This document shows, piece by piece, positions 26,497 through 36,116 of a DNA stretch of 64,000 nt. The stretch is from Leptolinea sp. (lineage in GTDB: Bacteria > Chloroflexota > Anaerolineae > Anaerolineales > Anaerolineaceae): contig JAAZMZ010000020.1 in NCBI GenBank assembly GCA_012798535.1, forward strand, positions 1 to 64,000, in the 5' to 3' direction. Position 1 is the first letter of the stretch. Each line of letters starts with the position of its first letter. Below the pieces are notes generated by a model. The model had not been told where the DNA came from. It ran no database searches and saw nothing but the letters and a program-made list of their open reading frames with translations. Both the position numbers and the translations under genes were made by a program.

Positions 26497-27339
26497 ATGG
26501 ACTATTCCAACAGTAAAGTGATCATTACCGGCGGTTCTCGCGGAATAGGACTGGCTCTGGCGGAGGAATTCGTCAGACTTGGAGCGGGTATAACCATTGC
26601 TGCCAGAGATGAGACAAGAATCGCGAAGGCTGTTGAATCTATTCAAGCATGCAGAGTTGATACATCTCAGAAGGTGACCGGAATACCCCTGGATGTGACC
26701 AGGATGGAGGATGTCCAAAAAAAGTTGGGGGAGTGGGTCGTTGAAAATGGCGCACCGGAAATTCTGGTGAATTGCGCCGGTTTCGCACACCCCGGGCAGG
26801 TTGAAGATTTGGCTATAGATATTTTCAAAAGGACTATGGATGTCAACTACTTCGGAACTGTGAATTGCGTAAAAGCGGTTCTGCCTGCCATGCTGGCTAG
26901 AGGTAGCGGAATAATCGTCAATATTTCCTCCGTGGGTGGATTTCTTGGAATTTACGGATATACAGCCTACAGCGGATCGAAATTCGCGGTGACCGGTTTC
27001 TCGGATGCGCTGCGCAATGAGTTGAAACCCAGGGGGATCAGGGTGAGTGTGGTGTTTCCACCGGATACCGACACCGAGCAACTGGCCTATGAATCGCAAT
27101 TCAAACCGGAGGTGACCAGGAAAATTGCCGGGAATGCCGGCCTGCAGACACCACAGCAGGTGGCCAGGGGAATTATCTCAGGCTTGAACAAACGTCAATA
27201 CGTAATCACCCCGGGTTTCGAGCCTACTGTGATCTATTGGCTGCATCACTTCATGGGCAAATTGACGTTCAATATTGTAGACTGGATGGCCGTTAATGCC
27301 TGGAAAGAAGTAAACCGGCGAAATACCACATCCAACTAA
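26497..27339 (+). CDS. Short-chain dehydrogenase, 3-ketodihydrosphingosine reductase-like
   Basis: A 280-residue NADP-type SDR: cofactor motif GGSRGIG, NCAG at strand 4, catalytic Ser in NISSVGG and YxxxK in AYSGSKFA. After the catalytic helix it has VVFPPDTDTEQLAYE, which closely matches the PPDTDT motif of eukaryotic 3-ketosphinganine reductases (KDSR), and a hydrophobic C-terminal stretch. The next gene encodes a serine-palmitoyltransferase-like enzyme making the matching 3-keto product. GAGGGAAAGATC gives the ribosome site. The specific assignment rests on the PPDTDT motif plus context. Confidence 0.82.
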   Translation: MDYSNSKVIITGGSRGIGLALAEEFVRLGAGITIAARDETRIAKAVESIQACRVDTSQKVTGIPLDVTRMEDVQKKLGEWVVENGAPEILVNCAGFAHPGQVEDLAIDIFKRTMDVNYFGTVNCVKAVLPAMLARGSGIIVNISSVGGFLGIYGYTAYSGSKFAVTGFSDALRNELKPRGIRVSVVFPPDTDTEQLAYESQFKPEVTRKIAGNAGLQTPQQVARGIISGLNKRQYVITPGFEPTVIYWLHHFMGKLTFNIVDWMAVNAWKEVNRRNTTSN

Positions 27340-27417
27340 CTGAACTCAGCGAGAGACAACATGCCGCTCTTGCTGAATATCTCCAGCTAAGAACCAATCG
27401 AATGGACAAGGGAGTAT

Positions 27418-28599
27418 ATGATGGATATCTTTCAGAAGTGCTTCGAATATACTGACGCGAAAACCGCAATCAAAGAAGGGTACTATCCGTATTTCATACC
27501 TCTGACAGAGAACGAGGGAACGGAAGTCACCTACAAAGGCCATCGTCTCATCATGTGCGGCTCAAATAACTACCTGGGATTGACCACTCATCCGAAAGTG
27601 CGTGAAGCGGCCATTGATGCCATCAAACGCTACGGAACAAGCTGCACCGGATCACGGTTCTTGAACGGCACCCTGGAAATGCATGAAACGTTGGAAGCAG
27701 AGCTGGCACAGTGGGTTGGAAAAGAGTCGGCGCTTACTTTCTCAACCGGCATGCAGGTCAATCTGGGGACGATCAGTGCGCTGGTGTGTAAGGATGATAC
27801 GGTGATTCTGGATAAAGATGACCACGCCAGTATTGTGGATGGCGCGCGGTTGGGATTTGGAAAATTGGAGCGTTACCGCCACAATGATCTGGATCATCTT
27901 GAACGGGTGATGCAGGCCATCCCCGAATCATCCGGGAAATTACTGGTTACCGACGGTGTATTTTCCATGGAAGGTGACCTGGCGCTGGTGCCGGAACTGG
28001 TGCAAAGCTGTCAAAAGCACGGAGCGCGCTTGATGATTGACGACGCGCATGGTATGGGCGTTACCGGTGATGGGCATGGAACCGCCTGGCAATTCAACCT
28101 GACCGATAAAGTGGACCTGGTCATGTCAACATTCAGCAAGAGTTTCGCCTCACTGGGTGGATTCGTGGCCGGCGATGCGGATATTATCGATTATATTAAG
28201 CACCACGCCAGATCGTTGATCTTCAGCGCCAGCATTACACCGGCTCAGGCGGCTTCTGCTCTGGCTGCCCTGCATGTGATGAAAGAAGAACCCGAACGGA
28301 TCAAACGCATCAACCAGATCGGCGAGAAGATGCGAGCCGGATATAAATCCATGGGATTCGACGTGGGCAAATCAGTTACCCCGATCATCCCCATCATGGT
28401 GGGAGACGATCTGAAGACTTTCAATTTCTGGCGGTCCCTGTTCGATGAAGGTGTTTTCGTGAATCCGGTAATCTCACCGGCGGTCGCTCCGGGAAAGCAA
28501 CTATTGCGTACCAGCTATATGGCTTCTCATACGGATGCGCAACTGGAAAAAGTTCTGGATATCTTTAAACGTGTGGGAAAGAAGGTTGGAGTTATTTAA
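27418..28599 (+). CDS. spt: Alpha-oxoamine synthase, serine palmitoyltransferase-like
   Basis: A PLP enzyme of 393 residues condensing an acyl thioester with an amino acid. The family core is complete: GSNNYLGLTTHPKV, the GSRFLNGTLEMHE segment, cofactor-stacking His in DDHASIVDG, Asp-His in IDDAHGMGV, and the PLP lysine in STFSKSFASLGG. The overall pattern is closer to bacterial serine palmitoyltransferases, as I recall them from Bacteroides, than to KBL or BioF (YPYF near the start, GSRFLNGTL, FVNPVISPAVAPG). The upstream KDSR-like gene supports a sphingoid-base role. BioF- or KBL-like activity remains possible. Confidence 0.85.
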   Translation: MMDIFQKCFEYTDAKTAIKEGYYPYFIPLTENEGTEVTYKGHRLIMCGSNNYLGLTTHPKVREAAIDAIKRYGTSCTGSRFLNGTLEMHETLEAELAQWVGKESALTFSTGMQVNLGTISALVCKDDTVILDKDDHASIVDGARLGFGKLERYRHNDLDHLERVMQAIPESSGKLLVTDGVFSMEGDLALVPELVQSCQKHGARLMIDDAHGMGVTGDGHGTAWQFNLTDKVDLVMSTFSKSFASLGGFVAGDADIIDYIKHHARSLIFSASITPAQAASALAALHVMKEEPERIKRINQIGEKMRAGYKSMGFDVGKSVTPIIPIMVGDDLKTFNFWRSLFDEGVFVNPVISPAVAPGKQLLRTSYMASHTDAQLEKVLDIFKRVGKKVGVI

Positions 28600-29978
28600 T
28601 GAAGAATGGCATTGTCAGAGCGGGTGGTTGGGTAAAAGATAACTGGGCTAATCTTCTCACAGGGGTGATCATCCTGGTGATGGTACAGTTTAGAATAACT
28701 TTCTACGGTGATATGAAGTTATCCATCGCGACTAACGATACCTCTTCCTATTATTTGCAGGCCAACATCCCACTTTTCAGTTGGGAGGCGTTCACTTCCC
28801 GCCGTTTGCCGACGTACCCAGTTTTCTTCAATTTATTTGAACCAAAAAACGGTTACCACGAACCAGCGGCTATCAGTTACCCGGCGGCTCCCGAAGTGGG
28901 GACGAAGAATAAAGCCTATCAACCGGAATATTTCAAGATCGTGCTTGTGCAGGCTGTTCTGGCGATTTTTGCCTGGATCACCCTCACGCTGGTCATCTGC
29001 CGGTATTTGAAAACCAAAGCCCTCAGGCCTGTAGCGGCCGCCGCTATTCTTATCTTTGCCTTCAGCCCTTCGCTGGCGGAATGGGATTCCATCCTGATGA
29101 CGGAATCTCTCAGCTTTTCCCTGTTTGCACTGCTGGCGGCAACGACACTTGAACTCCTGTACCGGGTGTCTCGTGAAAAGAACCATGCGGGTATTCTGAC
29201 CCGGGTGCTATTTGTTGTCTGGGCACTTCTTTTACCAATGTGGGCATTCACCCGCGATTCCAATTCTAATACCCTGATCATCATTCTTGTCTTTCTGCTG
29301 GCATTCCTGATCATCCCGATTATTCGCCGGAATTTACCGGTGTGGTGGATTGTGGGATTGACCGTCTGGGTGGGATTTCTCGCCTACTGGTATTCGATAA
29401 CGACCTTCGCAGCCAACCGCTGGGCCTGGGGTTGGTTTGATATCTATAACGACTGGGTGAATAACTTCCCTGAACGCGAGCAGTACTTTCAACAGGTTTG
29501 GGGTATGCCCATACCCTGGACGAATGAATGGGTGCAAAAAACCGGTTCGAAAGCCTACCTGAGTTTCCTGTTTAATAATCCCGGATTCATGGTGACGGAA
29601 TTCATGGGTAGGTTGTCGGACGCTTTTTCCGAGAACCTCCAACCATATTTCTTTACCGGTTCTTCCGTTATCCGTAAGCTGGTTCTGGAAGTCGGCGATA
29701 TCTTCCACCCTATGTCGAGTGTCTCTTTCTTCTTCCCTCTCTTCTGCGGGCTGCTGATCACCATCACGTCCATTCGCAACTCGATCAAAGAGAACAAAGC
29801 CTGGTTGATCTTCAGCCTGTGGCTCATGGCCATGATCTACGGGTTGTACACGGCGGCCTTTTTTGGTGACAGCGCCGGCCTGATCCGCCACACACTGGGT
29901 GCGGTGGTGTTCATGCGCCTGATGGTCTGGTTGTTCCCGCTGATCCTGGCTGAAATCGTCTGCCAGAAGAAGGAGTAA
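28599..29978 (+). CDS. Polytopic membrane protein, GT-C glycosyltransferase-like
   Basis: A 459-residue membrane protein with about nine to ten hydrophobic helices. A first helix (LLTGVIILVMVQFRITFYG) is followed by a large loop with ATNDTSSYYLQA and RRLPTYPVFFNLF, reminiscent of the acidic first loop of GT-C lipid-linked glycosyltransferases. EWDSILMTESLSFSLFALL resembles the second conserved acidic site. The start overlaps the stop of the oxoamine synthase (TAATG), so the three genes form one unit. A role in adding a sugar or head group to the lipid is inference. Confidence 0.68.
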   Translation: MKNGIVRAGGWVKDNWANLLTGVIILVMVQFRITFYGDMKLSIATNDTSSYYLQANIPLFSWEAFTSRRLPTYPVFFNLFEPKNGYHEPAAISYPAAPEVGTKNKAYQPEYFKIVLVQAVLAIFAWITLTLVICRYLKTKALRPVAAAAILIFAFSPSLAEWDSILMTESLSFSLFALLAATTLELLYRVSREKNHAGILTRVLFVVWALLLPMWAFTRDSNSNTLIIILVFLLAFLIIPIIRRNLPVWWIVGLTVWVGFLAYWYSITTFAANRWAWGWFDIYNDWVNNFPEREQYFQQVWGMPIPWTNEWVQKTGSKAYLSFLFNNPGFMVTEFMGRLSDAFSENLQPYFFTGSSVIRKLVLEVGDIFHPMSSVSFFFPLFCGLLITITSIRNSIKENKAWLIFSLWLMAMIYGLYTAAFFGDSAGLIRHTLGAVVFMRLMVWLFPLILAEIVCQKKE

Positions 29979-29984
29979 ATATGG

Positions 29985-30013
29985 CGACCGCCTGGAGAGA
30001 TATCAGGCGGTCG
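29985..30013 (+). terminator. Terminator of the sphingoid-base operon
   Basis: A perfect 10-bp stem CGACCGCCTG/CAGGCGGTCG with a 9-nt loop lies 6 nt after the stop of the GT-C-like gene. The tail is TGTAATGTTAT, only moderately U-rich. Confidence 0.6.
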
Positions 30014-30372
30014 TGTAATGTTATAGATTCGGATACAAAAAAATGAATATATATACAGATGCGTAAAAAAAATTCTAAATTATGTGAAAATGATTCGATA
30101 TGTTTAAAAGAAATATCTCGTTATGACGGTGATAGATCAGGGAGTTGACAAAGCGGTCAGCTTGTTCCATCCAATAAACTATATCTTTACAATTTATTAT
30201 TCTTGATTTACCAGATCTAAGAATTCTATAAAGGTTAATTCCCTTTCAATTTAATTAAAAAGGATACCATTGTTGAAAGGTTAACCTAGAATATTATAGA
30301 CAAAAGAGAAAATATTGTTTGAAAAATCAAAACTAGAATATTTGTGATTTTTACTGAAATATCAAATTAGTT
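30014..30372 (+). other. AT-rich intergenic region without gene
   Basis: About 360 nt, far more AT-rich than the flanking genes, lie between two convergent operons. I see no ORF with a ribosome site, no RNA gene and no long repeat. A short palindrome GGTTAACC lies near 30277. It could be a remnant or simply a spacer. Confidence 0.6.
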
Positions 30373-31545
30373 CTATAAATCTACCCTAGCAAGCGCCTCA
30401 TTCACTGTGGAGACGATCTGGGCGTCCAATTTTTGCAATTCCTTCACCTTATTCGCATCGGTGGAAATACCCCATTTGGTCAACCATGCGGATACTCCCT
30501 GTATATCCAGCAGATCCACAGCTTTGTCGGCGCTTCTGACGCCCACCGGCGAATCTTCAAAAACATGGATATCCAGTTCGCTGAATGAATCATAGAACGT
30601 AGTGGGTTTGTCGTTCAGCAGATTCCAGCCTGCCTGGATTGAACCGAGCAGGTCACGGGTGACTGCCATCCCAATGGCACCCAGAATGTGCACGGGTGAG
30701 GGCTTCATCAATTCGACCGATAGACAGCCCAGCTGATCGGCGGCATACTGAAGCTGTCCCAGCCCGATCATGGGGATACGCTGCCAACCGAGCTGATTCA
30801 CGATAATATCGGCTTCCGGAGAGAACTCAATGCGTCCTTCACCCGGTGGATAATCCTGCGCGGAGGGGCGGGCGGTGAAAATAGCCATATCAACCAATCC
30901 ATCCTGCCAGCGTTTTTTCAGCGCCGAATTCCAATCCGATGTAATCAGGGGACGGTCCACGATGCGTTCGGTATTGCGATCAAAACAAATGGCCGGCAGG
31001 TGGAAGGAATTCTCAAAGGCGTTTTCCCCCAGAAAAACCTCCTGAAAAACCCGGGTGATCAAATTTAGGTGTACGTTGCGCGAGTGTTGTAGTATGTCAT
31101 CCAACAAAGGAGTTCCAGCCAGACGGCTGAAAACAGCGCGCGCCGGCCCGGATTCCACCAGATAAAGCACCATATCGCAGTAAGCAAACCCTGATTTTTT
31201 CAATCCTGGCAGTTGCCCGAGAATAGTCTCGACATCGAATTCTGGTTTGGAGATACGCGCTCTCTTCACCATCTCACAAAAAGTGAGCAAATCATTGGGG
31301 ATGGTCATGTAGGTATTGGCTTCCAAAACGGCCTCGATCACTCCGGCGATATACACCGGCGCGATATCCCACTCGCTGATGATCCCCCGTGATTCGAACC
31401 AGGCGATGGTACTCTCACCAGGATAGAGTGAATCCCAACCCATAATTCTGCCGAAATAATCCATGGTGCTCTGCAGGGAAGCCCGATAGCGCCGGGGTTC
31501 CACCAGAACTCCATCCATATCAAACAGCAGAATTGTTTTTCTCAT
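30373..31545 (-). CDS. HAD-superfamily hydrolase at the end of the his operon
   Basis: A 390-residue HAD-like phosphatase. Motif I is LLFDMDGVLVEPRRYR. A possible motif II lies in IFTARPS, and motif IV is FEDSPVGVRSADKA near residue 330. Between motif I and the core is a large helical insertion of about 200 residues, so it is not a typical HisB-N or HisN domain. The start overlaps the hisE stop by 4 nt (ATGA), so it is translated with the histidine enzymes. No histidinol-phosphate phosphatase is otherwise present, which makes it a candidate for that step, without direct sequence proof. Confidence 0.8.
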   Translation of the reverse strand: MRKTILLFDMDGVLVEPRRYRASLQSTMDYFGRIMGWDSLYPGESTIAWFESRGIISEWDIAPVYIAGVIEAVLEANTYMTIPNDLLTFCEMVKRARISKPEFDVETILGQLPGLKKSGFAYCDMVLYLVESGPARAVFSRLAGTPLLDDILQHSRNVHLNLITRVFQEVFLGENAFENSFHLPAICFDRNTERIVDRPLITSDWNSALKKRWQDGLVDMAIFTARPSAQDYPPGEGRIEFSPEADIIVNQLGWQRIPMIGLGQLQYAADQLGCLSVELMKPSPVHILGAIGMAVTRDLLGSIQAGWNLLNDKPTTFYDSFSELDIHVFEDSPVGVRSADKAVDLLDIQGVSAWLTKWGISTDANKVKELQKLDAQIVSTVNEALARVDL

Positions 31546-31817
31546 TTATGGCGTTTTTCCAATTCTCCTAGAATATCATCCGGTGTGATATGGTGCAATG
31601 CCATTAAGACAAGAACATGATAGGTTAAATCTGAAATCTCTTCAATAAGTCGTTCTTTACCCTGATTATTGGCGGCAATTATAACTTCAATGGCTTCTTC
31701 ACCCACTTTCTTGATGATCTCATCCGCACCGGCATCAAACAGGTGCGCGGTATAGGAAGCGGCGGTGGGATTCGCTTTTCTTTCCAGGATAGTGGTGTAC
31801 AGATCGTTAATCTTCAT
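31542..31817 (-). CDS. hisE: Phosphoribosyl-ATP pyrophosphatase
   Basis: Second step of histidine synthesis (PR-ATP to PR-AMP). At 91 residues it has typical length: LYTTILERKANP, SYTAHLFDAG, then KKVGEEAIEVIIAA with the metal-binding Glu pair and EEISDLTYHVLVLM. It is encoded separately from hisI, 13 nt downstream of it. Confidence 0.94.
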   Translation of the reverse strand: MKINDLYTTILERKANPTAASYTAHLFDAGADEIIKKVGEEAIEVIIAANNQGKERLIEEISDLTYHVLVLMALHHITPDDILGELEKRHK

Positions 31818-31830
31818 GGTTTCCCTGATG

Positions 31831-32163
31831 TTATGGATTGATCAGATTGATCTCACGGAAGAAACAGGATGTCTGGCCTGTATGGCAGGCTGGACCGGCA
31901 GGATTTACTTTCAAAAGAACCGTATCAGCGTCGCAATCAACCCACATGGAGATAACAGTCATGGTGTTCCCCGATGTGGCTCCTTTATGCCAGATTTCCC
32001 GTCTGGAGCGCGACCAGAAGTGCGCCTGGTGGGAACGCCTGGTTAAATCGTAAGCTTCGCGATTCATCCAGGCAACCATCAACACGGCGCCGGTTGAATT
32101 GTCCTGAACTACAGCCGGGATCAAACCGTTAATATCAAATTTCAGGTTGATCTTCTCTTCCAT
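31831..32163 (-). CDS. hisI: Phosphoribosyl-AMP cyclohydrolase
   Basis: Third step of histidine synthesis, 110 residues. It has GLIPAVVQDNSTGAVLMVAWMN, WSRSRREIWHKGATSGN, and the Zn/Mg site WVDCDADTVLLKV followed by GPACHTGQTSCF. All cysteines and aspartates of the family are present. The 47-nt gap after hisF is the largest within this half of the operon. Confidence 0.95.
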   Translation of the reverse strand: MEEKINLKFDINGLIPAVVQDNSTGAVLMVAWMNREAYDLTRRSHQAHFWSRSRREIWHKGATSGNTMTVISMWVDCDADTVLLKVNPAGPACHTGQTSCFFREINLINP

Positions 32164-32210
32164 ATTACCAGACCTTCCTCAACTAAAATGATCTTTATAT
32201 GTACTATATC

Positions 32211-32981
32211 TTACAACAGGCGCACGGGAATGGATTGGCTTTTCAGATAATTTTTCAATTCCGGGATCGCCAGAACACCATCGTGGAACAACGATGCTGC
32301 CAGGGCGGCTTCCGCTTTGCCGGCGGTGAGCACTTCGGCAAAATGCGGCATGGAACCGGCACCGCCTGAGGCAATCACCGGGACGGAGACCGCTTCCGCA
32401 ACTGCTCGCGTTAAAGTTATGTCATAACCATCTAAAGAACCATCTTGGTCCATGCTGGTCAACAGGATCTCACCGGCACCCAGTTCGACACCCCGGCGCG
32501 CCCACCCAACGGCATCCAGATCGACCGGTGTGCGACCACCGTGTATGGTCACATCGTAACCGGAAGGTGAAATACCGGATTGTTTCCGTGCGTCGATGGC
32601 TAAAACGATACATTGACTACCAAAAGCTCTGGCTCCTTCAGTTATCAATTCGGGATTTTGCACGGCAGATGTGTTAATGCTGATCTTATCCGCACCGGCC
32701 AACAGTAAATTGCGCATATCTTCCACTGAGCGGATACCGCCGCCCACGGTGAATGGCAGAAATACCGCCCGGGCGACTTTTTTTACCACCTCGATGCAGG
32801 TGGCTTTTCCGGCAGCGCTGGCAGAAATATCCAGAAAGACCAGCTCATCCGCGCCGGATTGGTCATAAATCCGCGCCTGTTCCACCGGATCTCCCGCATC
32901 GCGCAGATTTAAAAACTGCACGCCTTTGACCACCCGGCCGTCTTTGATATCCAGACATGGAATGATGCGTTTGGTCAGCAT
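32211..32981 (-). CDS. hisF: Imidazole glycerol phosphate synthase, cyclase subunit
   Basis: TIM-barrel subunit that receives ammonia from HisH, 256 residues. [20 protein letters not shown] is the N-terminal phosphate/catalytic Asp segment. The second Asp is in [15 protein letters not shown], with phosphate loops VGGGIRS and IASGGAGS. It starts 2 nt after hisA. Confidence 0.96.
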   Translation of the reverse strand: MLTKRIIPCLDIKDGRVVKGVQFLNLRDAGDPVEQARIYDQSGADELVFLDISASAAGKATCIEVVKKVARAVFLPFTVGGGIRSVEDMRNLLLAGADKISINTSAVQNPELITEGARAFGSQCIVLAIDARKQSGISPSGYDVTIHGGRTPVDLDAVGWARRGVELGAGEILLTSMDQDGSLDGYDITLTRAVAEAVSVPVIASGGAGSMPHFAEVLTAGKAEAALAASLFHDGVLAIPELKNYLKSQSIPVRLL

Positions 32982-32983
32982 AA

Positions 32984-33733
32984 TTATTTCCTCTTATCTC
33001 TAGCAGCTTCCAACAGATCGGGCAGGCATACGGTTGCTTCATACAGCGCGCGCCCGATGATCGCGCCTGCGACCCCCTGATCCCTCAGTTGTTTCACTTC
33101 ATGCGGGGTGCACACACCACCTGAGGCGATAATATTCAACCCGGTGTCTCGTGCCAGAGCAGTGGTGGTCTCGACATCACTTCCGGTTTGCAGACCGTCC
33201 CGTTCGATATCGGTGTAAACCAACCACGATAGTCCCATTTCTTTTAAATCCCGCGACAGTTCAAACACACCGATTTCAGACGCCTGCTGCCATCCCGCCA
33301 CCATCACTTTTTTCTGCCGGCCGTCCAAACTGACGGCAATACGCTCCGGACCGAATTTCTGAAGAAGGCGTTTCACGGTTTCAGGAGACCTGACGGCCAG
33401 ACTGCCGATGATCGCCCTGTCGATGCCTGCGGAAAGTATCACTTCCACCTGCTCGACAGAATGTAACCCGCCGCCGCATTGCACCCGGCCGTTGTATTTT
33501 TTTGCTGTATCCAGAATGGTGGCGAGCGCCTGCCAGTTGGCTTCGGAGGCTTCGCCAAAGGCGGCATCCAGATTGACCACATGCAGCCAGGCCGCTCCCT
33601 GTTCCAGCATGGATCGGGCAACCGACGCGGGATCAGCACTGTAGATCTTCTGCCGGTTTGGGTCACCCTGGCTGAGTCGGACAACCTGCCCATTACGCAG
33701 GTCGATCGCCGGAAAGATGATGAAGTCTGTCAT
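32984..33733 (-). CDS. hisA: ProFAR isomerase
   Basis: TIM-barrel isomerase, 249 residues: [18 protein letters not shown] with the catalytic Asp, [10 protein letters not shown], and [13 protein letters not shown] with the second Asp and IIASGGVC. It is probably HisA rather than the TrpF/HisA dual PriA type, though this cannot be settled by eye. The gap after hisH is 36 nt. Confidence 0.95.
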   Translation of the reverse strand: MTDFIIFPAIDLRNGQVVRLSQGDPNRQKIYSADPASVARSMLEQGAAWLHVVNLDAAFGEASEANWQALATILDTAKKYNGRVQCGGGLHSVEQVEVILSAGIDRAIIGSLAVRSPETVKRLLQKFGPERIAVSLDGRQKKVMVAGWQQASEIGVFELSRDLKEMGLSWLVYTDIERDGLQTGSDVETTTALARDTGLNIIASGGVCTPHEVKQLRDQGVAGAIIGRALYEATVCLPDLLEAARDKRK

Positions 33734-33769
33734 TGGTTATCCTATAAAAGTTGTTCGTCTCAGGTCAAC

Positions 33770-34387
33770 CTACATGCTAAGAAAGTTGGCAATCAATTGC
33801 CGACCCAGATTCTGACTCTTTTCCGGGTGGAACTGTACACCGCAGCAGTTGCCACATATCACGGCTGAAGAGAATTCCAAAATGTATTCCGTTCGAGCCA
33901 GTGAGTTCACTGGATTTGAAGGCTGGCAGAAATAGGAATGGTTGAAATAGAAATACGAACCGGGAGTGATATCTTTGAGCAGTGCAGGGGAACCTGAAAA
34001 GGTGATGTCATTCCATCCGGTATGCGGGATGGTATAACCTTTCTTCTCCGGGAAACGCTTCACGACACCTGGTATGAGTCCAAGGCCAGGTGTATCGCCC
34101 ATCTCTTCGCTCGAATCCAACATGGCCTGCATTCCAACGCAGATACCCAGAAGTGGCGTACCATCCTGAGCAATCTCGAGGATGCCTTCCATTAAATCTC
34201 TCTCCACCAGCCCTTCCATGAATCGGCGAAACGCGCCCACTCCCGGCAGGATAGTTTTTTCATCCTTCCGGCACTCCAATCCGCTGGCGACCAGCCTGAT
34301 CTCCGCGTTCAAATTATTCAGCGCGTTGTAGACAGATTGCAGGTTGCCGGTGCCGGCGTCGATTAGCTGAACTTTCTGCGGGTTCAT
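33770..34387 (-). CDS. hisH: Imidazole glycerol phosphate synthase, glutaminase subunit
   Basis: Class I glutamine amidotransferase, 205 residues: LIDAGTGNLQSVYNAL, PGVGAFRRFMEGL, the nucleophile Cys in PLLGICVGMQAM and the His-Glu dyad in GVQFHPEKS. The start overlaps the end of hisB by 4 nt. Confidence 0.95.
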   Translation of the reverse strand: MNPQKVQLIDAGTGNLQSVYNALNNLNAEIRLVASGLECRKDEKTILPGVGAFRRFMEGLVERDLMEGILEIAQDGTPLLGICVGMQAMLDSSEEMGDTPGLGLIPGVVKRFPEKKGYTIPHTGWNDITFSGSPALLKDITPGSYFYFNHSYFCQPSNPVNSLARTEYILEFSSAVICGNCCGVQFHPEKSQNLGRQLIANFLSM

Positions 34388-35022
34388 ATCGGATCATTCC
34401 GTGTCTGGATCATCCCTTTGGTTGAGGGAATTGAACCGGCACGCTGTGGATCTATCCGTATGGCAGACTGGATAGCCCGCGCTGCCGATTTGAAAACTGC
34501 TTCGACCATGTGGTGATTATCACTTCCATCCAGCACACGGATATGGATATTGCATCCAGCGGTGACGGCAAAGGAAGCCCAGAAATGCTCGATCAGGCTA
34601 ACCGGCATGTTTCCAACCACTTCTCCCCGCCAGTTGCTTTTGAAGACACAATATGGACGACCAGAAAAATCCACACAGGTTTGTACCAGACTCTCATCCA
34701 TGGGAACAGTCGCGTCAGCCATGCGGTTGATCCCTTTTCTATCACCCAGAGCTTTACTGAAAGCTTCCCCGAGCGCCAACCCGGTGTCTTCCACTGTATG
34801 GTGACAGTCAATGCTCAAGTCACCGTCCGCTTTGACCGTAAGATCCAGCAGCGCATGATGTCCGAGCTGATTGAGCATATGATCAAAAAATCCAATCCCG
34901 GTCTGGACGTCGCATTTCCCGTTGCCGTTCAGATCAAGATCGATCTTGATGCGGGTTTCGGAGGTCTCTCTCACAATCTGCGCATGCCGAGATTCTGTTG
35001 AGGTTGTAATTTGTGTCGTCAT
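34384..35022 (-). CDS. hisB: Imidazoleglycerol-phosphate dehydratase
   Basis: Mn-dependent dehydratase, 212 residues with no phosphatase domain: ETSETRIKIDLDLNGNG, the metal motif FFDHMLNQLGHHALLD, DCHHTVEDTGLALGEAF, then EHFWASFA and DNHHMVEAVFKSAARA. As a monofunctional HisB it leaves the histidinol-phosphate phosphatase to another enzyme. It overlaps hisC and hisH by 4 nt each. Confidence 0.96.
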   Translation of the reverse strand: MTTQITTSTESRHAQIVRETSETRIKIDLDLNGNGKCDVQTGIGFFDHMLNQLGHHALLDLTVKADGDLSIDCHHTVEDTGLALGEAFSKALGDRKGINRMADATVPMDESLVQTCVDFSGRPYCVFKSNWRGEVVGNMPVSLIEHFWASFAVTAGCNIHIRVLDGSDNHHMVEAVFKSAARAIQSAIRIDPQRAGSIPSTKGMIQTRNDPI

Positions 35023-36116
35023 AATAATTCCTCCAGTTGCCTGATCAATATATCTGTGTCGCCGGGACGTCCTACAGATATGCGTATGTAGTCGCGGAGC
35101 AGGGCGTTTTCATAATGTCGGATGAACACACCTTTGGCGGCGAGTTCGGTTTTTACGTCTCTGGCGGATTTTCCATCCACTTTACATAAAATGAAATTTG
35201 ATTGGGATGGAAACGGTGTGATCCCAGGAATCGCAAGCAGTTTCTGATAGAGTCTGGAGCGTTCTGCCTGTATCTTGCTGACATTGTCCGCCAGGTAGTC
35301 TCTATCCTGGAGCGACGCGCAGGCTGCTGCGCTGGCCGCCACATTCACATTATAGGGTTGCTTGGCTTTCCATAATGAATCCATCAGCCAGGTGGGAAAA
35401 ACACCGAACCCGATGCGCAGCCCGGCCAAACCGGCCCATTTACTAAAGGTGCGCAGGACAATCAGATTATCTCTGACAGTCACCTGACGGATCAGAGAGT
35501 TATTCACACCGAGATCACCGTTCTGCTGGGTGAACTCAATATAAGCCTCATCCAGTACGATGAGTGCCGGTAGAGAAAGAAGGAAGTCCGTTTCTTCCCC
35601 GGTCAACCGGCGGCCGTCCGGGTTGTTCGGAGAACAGGCAAAGATGATCCCGGGTTGTTCTTTTTTAACAGCTTTCTCGATAGCTTTCATATCGAGGGAA
35701 AAATTAGATCTACGGGGGATGTTCAGGCATACCCCGAAATTCAACGCGGTATCAAAATCGTACATACCAAAAGTGGGCACACAGTTGATCACACGATCCC
35801 CCGGTTCGACTACGACTCTGACCAGCAGATCGATCAATTCGTCGGCACCGGAACCGGTTAGAATATTTTCAAATGGAACATCGTACACTTCTGAAAGTCT
35901 GGAACGCAGTACACGGCTTTCCGGGTCGGGATAGATATTAATGCTATCCAGTTCGGCCAGAGCCTGGCGGACTAGCGGGGAAGGTCCATACGGATTTTCG
36001 TTGGCATCCAGTTTGGTAATCTGATTTGCGGGAATACCCAGCCGCGTGGCCAGAATATTCACCGGTTCGATCGGAGTATAAGCTGCCATATCCGTGATGC
36101 GTTTCCCGGCCTTCAT
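35019..36116 (-). CDS. hisC: Histidinol-phosphate aminotransferase
   Basis: PLP class II aminotransferase, 365 residues: KLDANENPYGPSPLV, the TGSGADELIDLL segment, the NPNNPDGR-type loop in ACSPNNPDGRRLTG, VLDEAYIEF and the PLP Lys in LRTFSKWAGLAGLRIGF. The start overlaps the hisG stop by 4 nt. Confidence 0.95.
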   Translation of the reverse strand: MKAGKRITDMAAYTPIEPVNILATRLGIPANQITKLDANENPYGPSPLVRQALAELDSINIYPDPESRVLRSRLSEVYDVPFENILTGSGADELIDLLVRVVVEPGDRVINCVPTFGMYDFDTALNFGVCLNIPRRSNFSLDMKAIEKAVKKEQPGIIFACSPNNPDGRRLTGEETDFLLSLPALIVLDEAYIEFTQQNGDLGVNNSLIRQVTVRDNLIVLRTFSKWAGLAGLRIGFGVFPTWLMDSLWKAKQPYNVNVAASAAACASLQDRDYLADNVSKIQAERSRLYQKLLAIPGITPFPSQSNFILCKVDGKSARDVKTELAAKGVFIRHYENALLRDYIRISVGRPGDTDILIRQLEELL

